Assembly (NCBI RefSeq): GCF_014654675.1
Contig: NZ_BNBC01000029.1
Span: 1 to 54,514, forward strand
Direction: 5' to 3'
Origin: Streptomyces spiralis
Lineage (GTDB): Bacteria; Actinomycetota; Actinomycetes; Streptomycetales; Streptomycetaceae
DNA length: 54,514 nucleotides
The notes beneath the pieces are model-generated. The model was not told where the DNA came from. It worked only from the letters and a program-made list of their open reading frames with translations, and made no database searches. Below are positions 26,648-35,626 of this stretch, in pieces; positions within the stretch are counted from its first letter, which is position 1; every line of letters begins with the position of its first letter. The translations under genes and the position numbers were made by a program.

Positions 26648-29125
26648 TCAGCCGAGCCTGAGGACTCGTTGGGCCGTGATGTCGCGGGAGGATCGCGCTG
26701 TCGCGAACGTGTAGGTGCCCGGAACGAGGGTCCATGTTCCCGGAGCCCGTACGGCGAGGTCCTGGGCGGGGACGGTGAAGGTGAGCCGCCTCGAGCCGCC
26801 CGGGGTGAGGCTGACCTTCCGGAACCCGACGAGGCGGCGGGGCTCGGCCGCAGCCGCGCTCGGCAGGGCGGCGTACACCTGCACGACCTCCGTGCCCTGC
26901 CGGCGGCCGGTGTTGGTGACGGTCACGGCGAGCGTCACGTTACGGGTCGCGGGGTCGTAGGCGGCTTCCAGGGAGCCGTGGGCGAAGGTGGTGCAGGACA
27001 GGCCGTGCCCGAACGGGAAGCGGGGGGTCTGCCCCTTGCCGTCGTAGTAGCGGTAGCCGATGGCGATTCCCTCGTCGTAGGAGACGGAGCCATTGGTTCC
27101 CGGGTACGTCGCCTGGGTCGTGCCCGGTCCCTGGCCGGCGTCGGCGGGAAAGGTGACCGGGAGGCGGCCGGCGGGGTCGCTGTCACCGAAGAGGATCGCG
27201 GCCAGGGCCGTACCCATGCCTCGTCCGCCGTACCACGCCTGGAGCACGGCCTCGACGTCCCCGAGCCAGGGCATGGCCACCGGGCCGTCGGTGTTGAGCA
27301 CGACGACCGTCCGGGGATTCGCCGCGGCCACCGCGGCGATCAACTGGTTCTGGTCGCCCGGCAGGTCGAGCTGTGCGTGGTCCATGTCCTCGCCCGCGAT
27401 CCGGTTGGCGAACACCACGGCGGCGTCGGCGGTGCGCGCCGCGGCGACGGCGGCGGGGATCAGCGAGTCGGGCTGCCAGCCGAGAGTGAGTCCGCAGGCT
27501 CCGGTGTCCGCTGTCGCGTTGGTGTAGGTCAGTTCCACCGTGACGGCTCGGCCCGCGGTCAGCTGGGCGGTGCCCTGGAGGGGGTAGTCATAGGGGCCGA
27601 GGACGAAGCGGCGGCTGTGCCGGGTGCCGGAGACAACCGTCGTGCCGTTGATCTTCAGGGTGGCCGTTCCGGCGGGCAGCAGGGAGAAGCGGTGCAGGCC
27701 GGTGATGGCGGGGACGAGCGTGCCGGTCCACCTCGCCGACCACACCTGGGGCAGACCGTCCACGGGTGTCGTGGTGAAGTCGACGGTGGTGTCGGTCCGG
27801 GTGACGAGCGGAGTGCCGGTGGCGTCCGGGCCTGCGCAGTAGGCGCCGGTGAGACCGGCGGTGCCGGCCGTGGTGCGCAGCACGGTCGACGGTACGGCGG
27901 TCAGCGGCACGTCGCCCTTGGTGCCCTGTGCGTGGGTCACCTTGACCTTGCCGCCGGCCCGGGCGCGGATCGCCTGCAGCGGCGTGGTCCAGGTGCCGGG
28001 GTCGACGTAGGTCGAGCCGGATGTACCGGTGAGGGCGTCGGCGTCGGCGGGTCCGATGACGGCCAGGGACGTCAGTGAGGCGGGCAGGGGCAGGGCTGCG
28101 GAGCGGTTGGTGAGGAGGACGGTGGAGGCGACGGCGGCCTCGTGGGCGAGGCACTGGTGTTCTTCGGTGCTGACGTTGTCGGCCGGAGACGGGACGGGGT
28201 GGTCGACCAGGCCGTTGGCGAACATGGTGACGAGGATGCGGCGGGCGGCGTCGTCCAGCCGGGCGCTCGGTATGGCGCCGCCGGTGAGCGCGCCCGCGGG
28301 GATCTTGACGCCCGCGGGACCGAGCCCGGCGAGATCCATGCCGGCTCGGGCCGCGGCGACCTGGTCATCGCCGGCCCAGAAGTCCGGCACGGTGTAACCC
28401 GCCAGGCCGAGGCCCGTCTTCAGGTCGTCGAACAGGGCCGGGTTCTGCGTCGCGAAGGTGCCGTTGATCTTCGGGTAGGCCATCATCACCGAGGTGGTCG
28501 GGACAGCGGCGACCACGCGGCGGAAGGACCCGTAGTAGATCTCGTGCAGGGCACGCTCGGAGACCAGGGTGTCGGTGAAGAGGCGGTTGGTCTCCTGGGT
28601 GTAGGCGGCGAAGTGCTTCACCGTCGCCGCCACGTACTGGCTCTGCATGCCGGCGGTGGCGGCCGCGCCCAGTCGGCCGGCCAGCAGGGGGTCCTCCCCC
28701 ATGCCTTCAGCCTGGCGGCCGGAATGCCAGGTGCGGGAGAGGTCGACGGTGGGACCGAGCAGGTTGTTGTAGCCCTTGCCGCGCCCCTCCGCCCCGATGG
28801 CGCGGCCGATCCGGCTCAGGAGGTCCTCGTCGAAGGTGGCGGCCTGCGCGACGGGCACGGGAAACGCCGTCACATCCTTCTCGCCCCTCAAGCCGGCCGA
28901 GGCGTCGACCATCGTCAGTGCCGGTATGCCGAGGTGGGCGACGGCGGCGAAGTCGCAGCGCACCAGAGCTTCCTTCTCGGCAGGTGTCATGCGGGCCAGC
29001 AGGGCTTCGGCCCGTTCCTTCGAAGTGGTGTCCGACGCTGCCGCAGGCTGTTCGCTCAAGGCGGGGGCCATGCTCAGGGCGAGTGCAGTCAAGGTGGCAG
29101 CGGAAAGGAACGATCGTCTGTTCAT
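26648..29125 (-). CDS. Secreted GH3 glycoside hydrolase with PA14 insert
   Basis: This encodes 825 residues from ATG 29125 (GGAG six bases upstream). The N-terminus MNRRSFLSAATLTALALSM is a Tat signal (RRSFL), so export in folded form is expected. The GH3 barrel follows (TPAEKEALV, KHFAAYTQETNR, and VPDFWAGDD with candidate nucleophile Asp248). A PA14 domain lies at about residues 425-570 (GLHRFSLLPAGTATLKING), inserted in the second GH3 domain as in many beta-glucosidases. The second GH3 domain resumes (GEDMDHAQLDLPGDQ, PFGHGLS), and a Fn3-like domain ends the protein. It hydrolyses terminal beta-glycosides, sugar unknown. Its own promoter is at 29254-29281. It probably acts outside the cell while the GH78 and ABC importer work inside. 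Confidence 0.93.
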   Translation of the reverse strand: MNRRSFLSAATLTALALSMAPALSEQPAAASDTTSKERAEALLARMTPAEKEALVRCDFAAVAHLGIPALTMVDASAGLRGEKDVTAFPVPVAQAATFDEDLLSRIGRAIGAEGRGKGYNNLLGPTVDLSRTWHSGRQAEGMGEDPLLAGRLGAAATAGMQSQYVAATVKHFAAYTQETNRLFTDTLVSERALHEIYYGSFRRVVAAVPTTSVMMAYPKINGTFATQNPALFDDLKTGLGLAGYTVPDFWAGDDQVAAARAGMDLAGLGPAGVKIPAGALTGGAIPSARLDDAARRILVTMFANGLVDHPVPSPADNVSTEEHQCLAHEAAVASTVLLTNRSAALPLPASLTSLAVIGPADADALTGTSGSTYVDPGTWTTPLQAIRARAGGKVKVTHAQGTKGDVPLTAVPSTVLRTTAGTAGLTGAYCAGPDATGTPLVTRTDTTVDFTTTPVDGLPQVWSARWTGTLVPAITGLHRFSLLPAGTATLKINGTTVVSGTRHSRRFVLGPYDYPLQGTAQLTAGRAVTVELTYTNATADTGACGLTLGWQPDSLIPAAVAAARTADAAVVFANRIAGEDMDHAQLDLPGDQNQLIAAVAAANPRTVVVLNTDGPVAMPWLGDVEAVLQAWYGGRGMGTALAAILFGDSDPAGRLPVTFPADAGQGPGTTQATYPGTNGSVSYDEGIAIGYRYYDGKGQTPRFPFGHGLSCTTFAHGSLEAAYDPATRNVTLAVTVTNTGRRQGTEVVQVYAALPSAAAAEPRRLVGFRKVSLTPGGSRRLTFTVPAQDLAVRAPGTWTLVPGTYTFATARSSRDITAQRVLRLG

Positions 29126-29220
29126 CACGGCTCCGGACGAGACAGAGCGGCTGCCGGAAAGGCCACCGCGGGAGAAAGGTCGGCCACCACCGTCGCGTTC
29201 CGCAACGGTTTCGGACGCCG

Positions 29221-29237
29221 GAATCACTCAGCGATTC
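29221..29237. promoter_or_regulatory. 17-bp near-perfect palindrome, candidate operator
   Basis: GAATCACTCAGCGATTC reads the same on both strands except at the centre and one symmetric pair. It sits about 10-26 bases downstream of the predicted GH3 transcription start, where a bound repressor would block elongation. It does not resemble the LacI-type dyads at 35460 and 35584, so another regulator may be involved. Confidence 0.5.
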
Positions 29238-29253
29238 GGCCAACGGGTGTGAA

Positions 29254-29281
29254 ATTATGACCTGCCGCCCCGGCCGGTCAA
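29254..29281 (-). promoter_or_regulatory. Promoter of the GH3 gene
   Basis: On the minus strand TTGACC (29281-29276) and CATAAT (29259-29254) are separated by 16 bases, a good housekeeping-type promoter. The implied start near 29247 leaves a leader of about 120 bases containing the palindrome at 29221. Confidence 0.6.
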
Positions 29282-29456
29282 CCCTTTGGCGCGACTTTAC
29301 TCAATTAACTCTCCTGACCAGCTAAAACGGCATCTGATCATTGAAATGGAGCTGAACTTTTCAATTGAAGGAACTCGTTATGCAGGACTGCCGCCGACTG
29401 GACGGACGGCAGCCATCCAGCAAAGTGATATCAGCAGTGGATCTCCCCGCACAAAC
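29282..29456. other. AT-rich intergenic stretch
   Basis: This DNA has visibly more A/T than its neighbours (for example AACTTTTCAATTGAAGG) and no convincing gene. A perfect 10-base palindrome TTCAATTGAA lies at 29360-29369. It is upstream of the GH3 promoter and could act as an activator or UP-type region, or be imported DNA. Confidence 0.5.
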
Positions 29457-29494
29457 AAAGCCCGGTGCACAGCCGGCGTGCGCCGGGCTTTTTT
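29457..29494 (-). terminator. Rho-independent terminator after the GH78 gene
   Basis: AAAGCCCGG (29457-29465) pairs perfectly with CCGGGCTTT (29483-29491) around 17 bases. On the minus strand the stem is followed by GTTTGT, and on the plus strand by more Ts, so it may work both ways. It lies 25 bases after the GH78 stop and ends the importer-rhamnosidase operon. Confidence 0.75.
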
Positions 29495-29518
29495 CACAGT
29501 CACAGAAACAAGGTTGCT

Positions 29519-32110
29519 CTATGCTGCTTCGGTTGCTTTCTCAGAGCTGCTCAGGTTGTGCTCCCCCGGCCCGAGGCGGACGGGCCGGCAGCCGGGAAGG
29601 ACGGCTGTCGCGCGGCAGCCGTCGGGCACGGTGAGACGAGCTTCCATCCCGGTGGCGGTCGACTCCCAGGACGCGGACACCGCACCGTAGGGCGTCACAT
29701 GGCGGGTACGCGCCCACGTGATGCCGCCTCCGGGGAGCGGCCGGAAGGTGAGTTCGCGGTATCCGGGCGCGGTGGCGGTGATGCCGCCGACGACGCGGTG
29801 CAGCCAGTCGGCGACGGCGCCGAGCGCGTAGTGGTTGAAGGAGGTCATGCCGCCCGGGTTGAGGCTGCCGTCCGGGCGCATGCTGTCCCACCGCTCCCAG
29901 ACGGTCGTGGCGCCCATCGTCACCGGATAGAGCCAGGAAGGACACTCGGTCTGGGTCAACAGGCGGTAGGCCACGTCGAGATGACCGGTGTCGGTCAGCG
30001 CGTCGCAGATCAGCGGCGTGCCGACGAAGCCGGTGGCGATGCGCGCGTCGTCCCCGCGGACCAGCTCGGCCAGCCGCTCCCCCGCTGCCCCACGCTGCTG
30101 CTCGGTGAGCAGGCCGAAGGCGATGCCGAGGGCGTACGCGGTCGGGCTGTCGCTGGTCATACGGCCGTCGGCGGTGACGTACCGACGGCGGAAGGCGTCC
30201 GCGACCTCGTCGGCCAGCCGCGCGTACCGCTGGGCGTCCTGCTCCTCGCCCAACTCGGCCGCGGCGAGGGAGAGATGGCGGGCGGAGTGGGCGAAGTAGG
30301 CCGTGGCGACGAGGTAGCGGTCGGTGCGGCCGGCGGCCGGGTCGTCGGGCGGGGCCGCGGGGTCGAGCCAGTCCCCGAGCTGGAAGCCGGTGTCCCACAG
30401 GCGGCTGGGGCCGGCGAGGCGTTCGACGAGGTCCACCCACGCTGTGGCCATGGGGTGGTGGCGGCGAAGGAGGTCGAGGTCGCCGAAGCGCTGGTAGAGG
30501 GTCCAGGGGGTGAGGGTGGCGACGTCGCCCCAGGCGGCTCCGGGCTGGATCGGCGTCCACATCGGCTCGCCGGGGATGACGGGGACGTACCAGGGGACGG
30601 TGCCGTCGGGCAGTTGCTCCAGGCCGACGTCGGTGAGCCAGGAGTCGAGCATGCCGGCGCAGTCGTAGAGGTAGCTCGCGGTGGGCGCGAAGACCTGGAT
30701 GTCGCCGGTCCAGCCGAGGCGTTCGTCGCGCTGGGGGCAGTCGGTGGGGATGTCGACGAAGTTGCCGCGCATGCTCCACACGACGTTCTCGTGGAGCCGG
30801 TTGATCAGGGAGTCGCTGCACTCGAACCAGCCCGTGCGGCGCATGTCCGTGTGGTGGACCCGGGCGGTCACCGCGTCGGCACCGAAGTCGCCGGGCCAGC
30901 CGGTTATTTCGGCGTAGCGGAAGCCGTGCAGGGTGAAGCGTGGCTCCCAGGTGAACGGTCCGTCGCCGGCCAGGATCAGGGTGTCGGTGGCGTGGGCCTC
31001 CCTGAGCGGGCGGGTGGCCAGTTCGCCGTCCTGGAGGATCTCCGCGTGCCGCAGGGTGACGGTGGTGCCGGCGGGTCCGTCGACCGTGATGCGCAGGCGG
31101 CCGACGAGGTTCTGACCGAAGTCGATCAGGTGGCGGCCGTCGTCCTTGCGGGTGACGGTGACCGGGGCGATCTCCTCGGTGCAGCGCACCGGCGGGCCCT
31201 GCGGGGCAACCAAGGTTCGCGGGTCCCGGGCGTGGACGCGCACGGGCGTCCAGTCCGTGCCGGGCGCGCCGGGCCTGGCCCAGTGGGGATCGTGCAGGCG
31301 GGCGTCGAAGGTCTCTCCCTCGTACAGGCCGCTGGTCAGGATCGGCCCCGGTGCGGCGGTCCACGTGCCGTCGGTGCCCACGGTGACGGTAGTGCCGTCC
31401 TCGTACGTCACCTCCAGCTGTGCGATGAGGGACTGATCGGTGCCGTAGATGTTGCGGGTGCCGCCGTCGAAGCCGTATCTGCCGCGGTACCAGCCGTCGC
31501 CGAGCCAGGCGCCGATGGTGTTGGCGCCCTGGGTGAGGTGGGCGGTGACGTCGTGGGTGCGGTAGCGCAGGCGGTGCGGGTAGACCGTCCAGCCGGGGGC
31601 GAGAGCCTCGTCACCGACGCGGCGGCCGTTGATCTCGACCTCGTACAGGCCGTGCGCGGTGACGTACAGGCGAGCGCGGGCCACCGGGCGGTCGAGGCGG
31701 AAGTCCTTGCGGACACGGGCCGGGCGGCGGTCGGCGTCCGGGTCCTCGTCCCAGCCGGCGCCGACGGGAACCGCCGCCCAGTCGGCGGGGCCCAGCAGCC
31801 CGGCCTCGACGGTGCTCGGCTCGCTCCAGCCGGACGGCTCGGCGGCGCCCGCGGCCCAGACGCGGACCCGGACGGTGACGCGCTCACGTGCGGCCAGCGG
31901 TTCGCCGGGCCAGGGCACGAGGACCTGCTCGGCGCTGTCGACGCGGCCGGTGCGGTGCAGGGCGCCGGAGCGGTCGAGTTCCAGCTCGTACGCCTCCTGA
32001 CGGCCGGTGCCGGGAGGGAGTGTCCAGGTGAGGCGGGGGGCGGGGACGCCGATGCCGAGGCCGTCCGGGAGGTGTTCGAAGGACACCGGGGAAGGCTGAG
32101 GGGACAGCAA
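29519..32110 (-). CDS. GH78 alpha-L-rhamnosidase (cytoplasmic)
   Basis: This encodes 863 residues. The TTG at 32110 has AAAGG seven bases upstream; an in-frame GTG at 32086 is the alternative. The domain order fits GH78: N-terminal beta domain (PRLTWTL), carbohydrate-binding beta domain (ARLYVTAHGLYEVEING), concanavalin-like region (YEGETFDAR), then an (alpha/alpha)6 barrel with the acidic motif CPQRDERLGWTGD (Asp462/Glu463) and later TPWTLYQRFGD. The C-terminal beta domain ends the protein (NHYALGAVADWLHR). There is no signal peptide, so it releases L-rhamnose from imported glycosides in the cytoplasm. It is the last gene after the two permeases (45 bases from the MalG-type stop) and precedes a strong terminator. 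No rhamnose kinase or isomerase genes are in the window. Confidence 0.93.
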   Translation of the reverse strand: MLSPQPSPVSFEHLPDGLGIGVPAPRLTWTLPPGTGRQEAYELELDRSGALHRTGRVDSAEQVLVPWPGEPLAARERVTVRVRVWAAGAAEPSGWSEPSTVEAGLLGPADWAAVPVGAGWDEDPDADRRPARVRKDFRLDRPVARARLYVTAHGLYEVEINGRRVGDEALAPGWTVYPHRLRYRTHDVTAHLTQGANTIGAWLGDGWYRGRYGFDGGTRNIYGTDQSLIAQLEVTYEDGTTVTVGTDGTWTAAPGPILTSGLYEGETFDARLHDPHWARPGAPGTDWTPVRVHARDPRTLVAPQGPPVRCTEEIAPVTVTRKDDGRHLIDFGQNLVGRLRITVDGPAGTTVTLRHAEILQDGELATRPLREAHATDTLILAGDGPFTWEPRFTLHGFRYAEITGWPGDFGADAVTARVHHTDMRRTGWFECSDSLINRLHENVVWSMRGNFVDIPTDCPQRDERLGWTGDIQVFAPTASYLYDCAGMLDSWLTDVGLEQLPDGTVPWYVPVIPGEPMWTPIQPGAAWGDVATLTPWTLYQRFGDLDLLRRHHPMATAWVDLVERLAGPSRLWDTGFQLGDWLDPAAPPDDPAAGRTDRYLVATAYFAHSARHLSLAAAELGEEQDAQRYARLADEVADAFRRRYVTADGRMTSDSPTAYALGIAFGLLTEQQRGAAGERLAELVRGDDARIATGFVGTPLICDALTDTGHLDVAYRLLTQTECPSWLYPVTMGATTVWERWDSMRPDGSLNPGGMTSFNHYALGAVADWLHRVVGGITATAPGYRELTFRPLPGGGITWARTRHVTPYGAVSASWESTATGMEARLTVPDGCRATAVLPGCRPVRLGPGEHNLSSSEKATEAA

Positions 32111-32155
32111 AGGGAACCTTTCGTGTCGCGGGTACGGGGCGAGGAGGACGTGCGC

Positions 32156-33061
32156 TCAGCCCTTGACCGCTCCGGAGGTGAGGCCCTTCATGACCTTCTG
32201 GTTGAGGAACAGGTAGATCAGGAGGGTGCCGAAGACGTTGATGCAGATCGCGGCGAACAGCGGGCCGTACTGGGTGGCGCCGAAGTCGCCGGTGAAGTTG
32301 AGCAGACCGACCTGGATGGTGCGCAGGTCCTGGTCATTGGTGAAGGTCAGTGCGATGAGCAGGTCGTTCCAGATGAAGAAGAACTGCACCAGGCCCACGG
32401 TCAGGAGCGCGTTGCGCACCATGGGCACGCTGATGGTCCAGAAGGCGCGGAGGATGCCGGCGCCGTCGATGGTGGCCGCCTCGAACAGTTCCCGCGGGAC
32501 GCTGCGGTAGTAGGTGGCCATCATGAAGACCGTCAGCGGCAGGCCGGTGCCGGTGTAGGTCAGGATGAGCGGCCCCAGGGTGCCGGACAGGCCGGTCTGG
32601 AAGTACACGGTGAACAGCGGCAGCAGGATCATCTGGGGCGGGACCATCATGCCCGCGAGGAAGACCAGCAGGGTCAGGCTGCGGCCCTTCCACACCATGA
32701 TCTGCAGGGCGAAGCCGGCGGCGGTTCCCAGCAGCAGCATCAGCGCGAGCGCGGGGAGGACGGCGAGCAGGCTGTTCTGGACGTACAGGCCGATGTGGCC
32801 GGTGGTCCACGCCTCGCTGTAGTTGCCCCACTCCCAGTGGGTGGGCAGGCTCCAGGTGGAGTGGTTGAGGTAGTCGTCGTTGGACTTCAGCGAGGTCAGG
32901 AACATCCAGACCAGCGGGTAGATCTCGACGATCAGCAGCAGCGCGACGACGATCTTCACCCAGAGCCGGGTGCCACGGGGACGCGAGGTTTTCGCCGGCG
33001 GGGTGCTCGTGCTCCTCACGGAGGTCTTCACAGCGGTGTCGATGGTGGCCACAGTGATCAT
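32156..33061 (-). CDS. ABC sugar permease, MalG type
   Basis: This encodes 301 residues; the ATG overlaps the stop of the upstream permease by four bases (ATGA), implying coupled translation. Six membrane segments are visible, the first at about residues 34-54 (KIVVALLLIVEIYPLVWMFL). The ATPase-contact EAA loop reads ELFEAATIDGAGILRAFWTI. The C-terminal NQKVMKGLTSGAVKG is typical of CUT1 permeases. It forms the import channel with the MalF-type partner for the sugar delivered by the lipoprotein at 34027. No ATP-binding gene is in the cluster, so a shared MsiK-type ATPase is expected, as in other Streptomyces sugar importers. Confidence 0.95.
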   Translation of the reverse strand: MITVATIDTAVKTSVRSTSTPPAKTSRPRGTRLWVKIVVALLLIVEIYPLVWMFLTSLKSNDDYLNHSTWSLPTHWEWGNYSEAWTTGHIGLYVQNSLLAVLPALALMLLLGTAAGFALQIMVWKGRSLTLLVFLAGMMVPPQMILLPLFTVYFQTGLSGTLGPLILTYTGTGLPLTVFMMATYYRSVPRELFEAATIDGAGILRAFWTISVPMVRNALLTVGLVQFFFIWNDLLIALTFTNDQDLRTIQVGLLNFTGDFGATQYGPLFAAICINVFGTLLIYLFLNQKVMKGLTSGAVKG

Positions 33062-33942
33062 CCCTCCGTGAGGTCGCGCCGCGAGACGCGGTAGACGACC
33101 AGGCTCACCAACAGGCAGACGACGGTGAGCAGCAGGGCGATGGTGCTGCCGTAGCCGTAGTCGCTGTAGGTGAACGAGGTCTGGAACATGTACAGGGTCA
33201 GCGGGGTCGTGCCGTTGCCGGGACCGCCGTTGGTCAGCGCCACGATGGAGTCGAAGACCTTGAGCGTGCCGTTGATGCTGAAGATCAGCGAGGACATCAG
33301 CACGGGCAGGGACAGCGGCAGCACGATGTGCCGGACCACCCTGAGCCCTGTCGCACCGTCCAGCCGGGCGGACTCCAGGACCTCGTCGGGGATGTCGATC
33401 AGGCCGGCGAAGAGCAGCACGGCGTAGAAGCCCATGGAACGCCAGATGTCCATGACGACCAGGACCCAGAAGGCGCTGCCCGCGCTGCCGAAGAAGTCGA
33501 TGGAGTCCAGGCCGACGGCGTTCAGCAGGGAGTTGACCGGTCCCGTCTGCGGCGCGACCTGGAAGAACTTCTGGAAGAGCAGGCCGACGGCGACCGTGGG
33601 CAGCACCACGGGGAAGAACACCAGCGTGCGGATCAGTGCCGAGGCCCGCTTGAGGAAGAACACGTACAGCAGCGCCAGCAGGTAGCCGGCGACGACCTGC
33701 CCGGCGGTGACCACGACGGCGTACTTGAGGGTGAACCACAGGGCGTGGTGGACGGCGGGATCGTGCAGCAGGCGGGAGAAGTTGGCAACGCCGTTGCCGG
33801 TGAAGCCGTCGATGGTGTTGCCCTTGGTGAAGGAGTAGCCGAGCGACCACACCATCGGGACAAGCATGATCAGGGAGTAGACGAGGAGCGCGGGACCGAG
33901 CAGGAGCACGACGGCCCTGCGGTCACCGAGTACGCGGTGCAT
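33058..33942 (-). CDS. ABC sugar permease, MalF type
   Basis: This encodes 294 residues from an ATG with GGAGGG-like sequence upstream. The first helix (VVLLLGPALLVYSLIMLVPMV) is at residues 10-30, followed by the P3-type periplasmic loop (GFTGNGVANFSRLL) and further helices. The EAA loop EVLESARLDGATGLRVVRHIVLPL is in place near residues 195-215. It pairs with the MalG-type permease four bases overlapped downstream. The gap of 84 bases to the binding-protein gene upstream allows separate dosage of the abundant lipoprotein. Belongs to the CUT1 family; substrate inferred as a rhamnose-containing glycoside from the GH78 neighbour. Confidence 0.95.
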   Translation of the reverse strand: MHRVLGDRRAVVLLLGPALLVYSLIMLVPMVWSLGYSFTKGNTIDGFTGNGVANFSRLLHDPAVHHALWFTLKYAVVVTAGQVVAGYLLALLYVFFLKRASALIRTLVFFPVVLPTVAVGLLFQKFFQVAPQTGPVNSLLNAVGLDSIDFFGSAGSAFWVLVVMDIWRSMGFYAVLLFAGLIDIPDEVLESARLDGATGLRVVRHIVLPLSLPVLMSSLIFSINGTLKVFDSIVALTNGGPGNGTTPLTLYMFQTSFTYSDYGYGSTIALLLTVVCLLVSLVVYRVSRRDLTEG

Positions 33943-34026
33943 GGGAGGGGTCCACTTTCCGTTGGAAGGGCGAGGGCGGAGCGCACGGCATTGTCAGGAG
34001 GGCCGAACGGACCGCCCCGGGCCCGG

Positions 34027-35340
34027 CTACTGGGCGGCCAGCGCGTCCTGGACGGTCCGCATGAACTGCTCGGGACTCATGCTGCCGTTGACCAGGCTCG
34101 CCGCGTTGGTCTGGCTGACGGTGGTGGCCTTGGTGCTGAACAGGGCCTCGAACCAGAGCACGTTCTGCTTCGAGGTGCTGATGGTGTCGCGGACCTGAGT
34201 GGTGACCGCGTTGGCGTCCTTCACCTCGGTGTTGACCTTGAAGCCGGAGATGGAGCCGTGGTCCTTCAGGGCCGTGCTGCCGTAGTTCTTCGCGATACAG
34301 GTGACCCAGTCGCCGGTCTTCTGGTCGAAGGACTTCGCGCCGAGGGTGATGCCGAGGCCGACGTTGGAGGGGTACTGGTCGATGGAGCCCTTGCCGCCCG
34401 CCACGGCCGGGAACGACATGAAGCCGACGTTCTCGGCACCCACCTTGTTCTGCTTCGCGTCGGCGATGTTGGCCAGCGCCCAGCTGCCCATGTAGAACAT
34501 GGCGGCCTTGCCGGTGAGGAACTGGTTCATGGCCGTGTCGTAGTCGATGGAGCCGACACCCTTGCCGAAGTAGCCCTTCTTGCCGAGCGCGGCGACCTCC
34601 TCGGCGGCCTTCACGTACTGCGGGTCGGTCAGCTTCGCCTTGCCGTCGGCCACCTTCTGCAGCGCGTCCGGCCCGAGGCTGCGGTAGATGTAGCCGCTGA
34701 TCAGCCGGGTCAGCGGCCAGCCCTGCTGACCGGAGGCGGAGAACGGCTGAACGCCCTTGGCCTGGAGCTTCGCCGCGGCCGACACCAGCTCGTCCCAGGT
34801 GCCGGGCACCTTCAGGCCGTTCTCCTGGAACAGCTTCTTGTTGTAGAAGATGCCCTCGATGTTGTACTCGTACGGCAGCACCTCCAGCTTGCCGCCGTAC
34901 AGCGCCTTGATCGTCGATACGGCGGCCGGCTCCAGCTGGTCGTAGACGCCCAGCTCCTTCAGCTTCGCCTCGAGGTCGGCCACCTTGCCCGACTTCGCCA
35001 GTTGCTGGGTGAGGGCCGGGGCGTTGCCCGCCGCGAACTGGACCGGCAGGGCGTTCTGGCCGCCCAGCAACTGCAGCTTCTGGTCCAGGCTCGCCTGGGG
35101 CACGGTCTCCACCTTCAGCGGCAGCGCGTCGTTCGCGCTCTTGCACGCCCCCGTGGACAGCGTGGTCAGCGCGGTCCTGACGGTCGTGTTCTCGGTGACG
35201 CTCAGGTAGCTGAACTCCTTGGGCGCGGCCGAGGCGCCTCCGCTGCCGCCGCAGGCGGTGGCGAGGAGAGCCAGCGAGGCGGTACCAGCAGTGAGCAGGC
35301 TCAGGCGTGCACGGCGTGGACGGGACATGCGAGGGGACAC
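34027..35340 (-). CDS. Sugar-binding lipoprotein of ABC importer
   Basis: This encodes 437 residues from GTG 35340, chosen because GGAG lies six bases upstream; an in-frame ATG at 35328 has none. The N-terminus RPRRARLSLLTAGTASLAL leads to lipobox LATAC, with Cys30 the lipid-anchored residue. The mature part is a CUT1 solute-binding fold: YEYNIEGIFYNKKLFQENGL, TWDELVSAAAKLQ, and FLTGKAAMFYMGSWALANI are typical segments. It captures a sugar or oligosaccharide outside the cell and passes it to the two permeases downstream. The promoter and LacI-type operator lie about 120-180 bases upstream. Specificity for rhamnosides is inferred only from the operon. Confidence 0.93.
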   Translation of the reverse strand: MSPRMSRPRRARLSLLTAGTASLALLATACGGSGGASAAPKEFSYLSVTENTTVRTALTTLSTGACKSANDALPLKVETVPQASLDQKLQLLGGQNALPVQFAAGNAPALTQQLAKSGKVADLEAKLKELGVYDQLEPAAVSTIKALYGGKLEVLPYEYNIEGIFYNKKLFQENGLKVPGTWDELVSAAAKLQAKGVQPFSASGQQGWPLTRLISGYIYRSLGPDALQKVADGKAKLTDPQYVKAAEEVAALGKKGYFGKGVGSIDYDTAMNQFLTGKAAMFYMGSWALANIADAKQNKVGAENVGFMSFPAVAGGKGSIDQYPSNVGLGITLGAKSFDQKTGDWVTCIAKNYGSTALKDHGSISGFKVNTEVKDANAVTTQVRDTISTSKQNVLWFEALFSTKATTVSQTNAASLVNGSMSPEQFMRTVQDALAAQ

Positions 35341-35459
35341 GGCGGGCTCCAGAGGGCTGTATGGAGAAGGGGCTGACGAGTGGCTCGGGGGCGAGTGCGC
35401 AGCTCCGGGCGAAGGGCAGACGACGCGAAGGACCGAGGAGTGCGCCGCATCAGGCCCTC

Positions 35460-35477
35460 GTGTAGAACGTTCTCTAC
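35460..35477. promoter_or_regulatory. LacI-type operator, importer operon side
   Basis: GTGTAGAACGTTCTCTAC contains the perfect palindrome AGAACGTTCT with the central CG typical of LacI operators, and also GTAGA/TCTAC arms. It lies about 8-25 bases downstream of the predicted importer start near 35485, so LacI binding would block transcription. Confidence 0.65.
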
Positions 35478-35491
35478 TTCGATCGAGCAAC

Positions 35492-35520
35492 ACCCTGCAC
35501 GCCCCTCCTCTCGCCGTCAA
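35492..35520 (-). promoter_or_regulatory. Promoter of the importer-rhamnosidase operon
   Basis: On the minus strand TTGACG (35520-35515) and CAGGGT (35497-35492) are 17 bases apart. The start would fall near 35485, just before the operator at 35460-35477, leaving a leader of about 145 bases before the binding-protein gene. Confidence 0.6.
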
Positions 35521-35559
35521 GACACGGCGCTGTAACGACGCGGTGATGCAGTGGACGAC

Positions 35560-35597
35560 TTGACGTCACCCCGGGGCGAGCGTGTAGACCGTTATAC
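35560..35597 (+). promoter_or_regulatory. lacI promoter with overlapping operator
   Basis: TTGACG (35560-35565) is followed after 17-19 bases by TGTAGA/TAGACC (-10 region). GTAGACCGTTATAC (35584-35597) is an imperfect palindrome with a central CG and starts GTGTAGAxCGTT like the operator at 35460, so the regulator probably represses itself here. Confidence 0.5.
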
Positions 35598-35626
35598 CTA
35601 CGCCTACGAGAGCCGGAGTGTGGACG

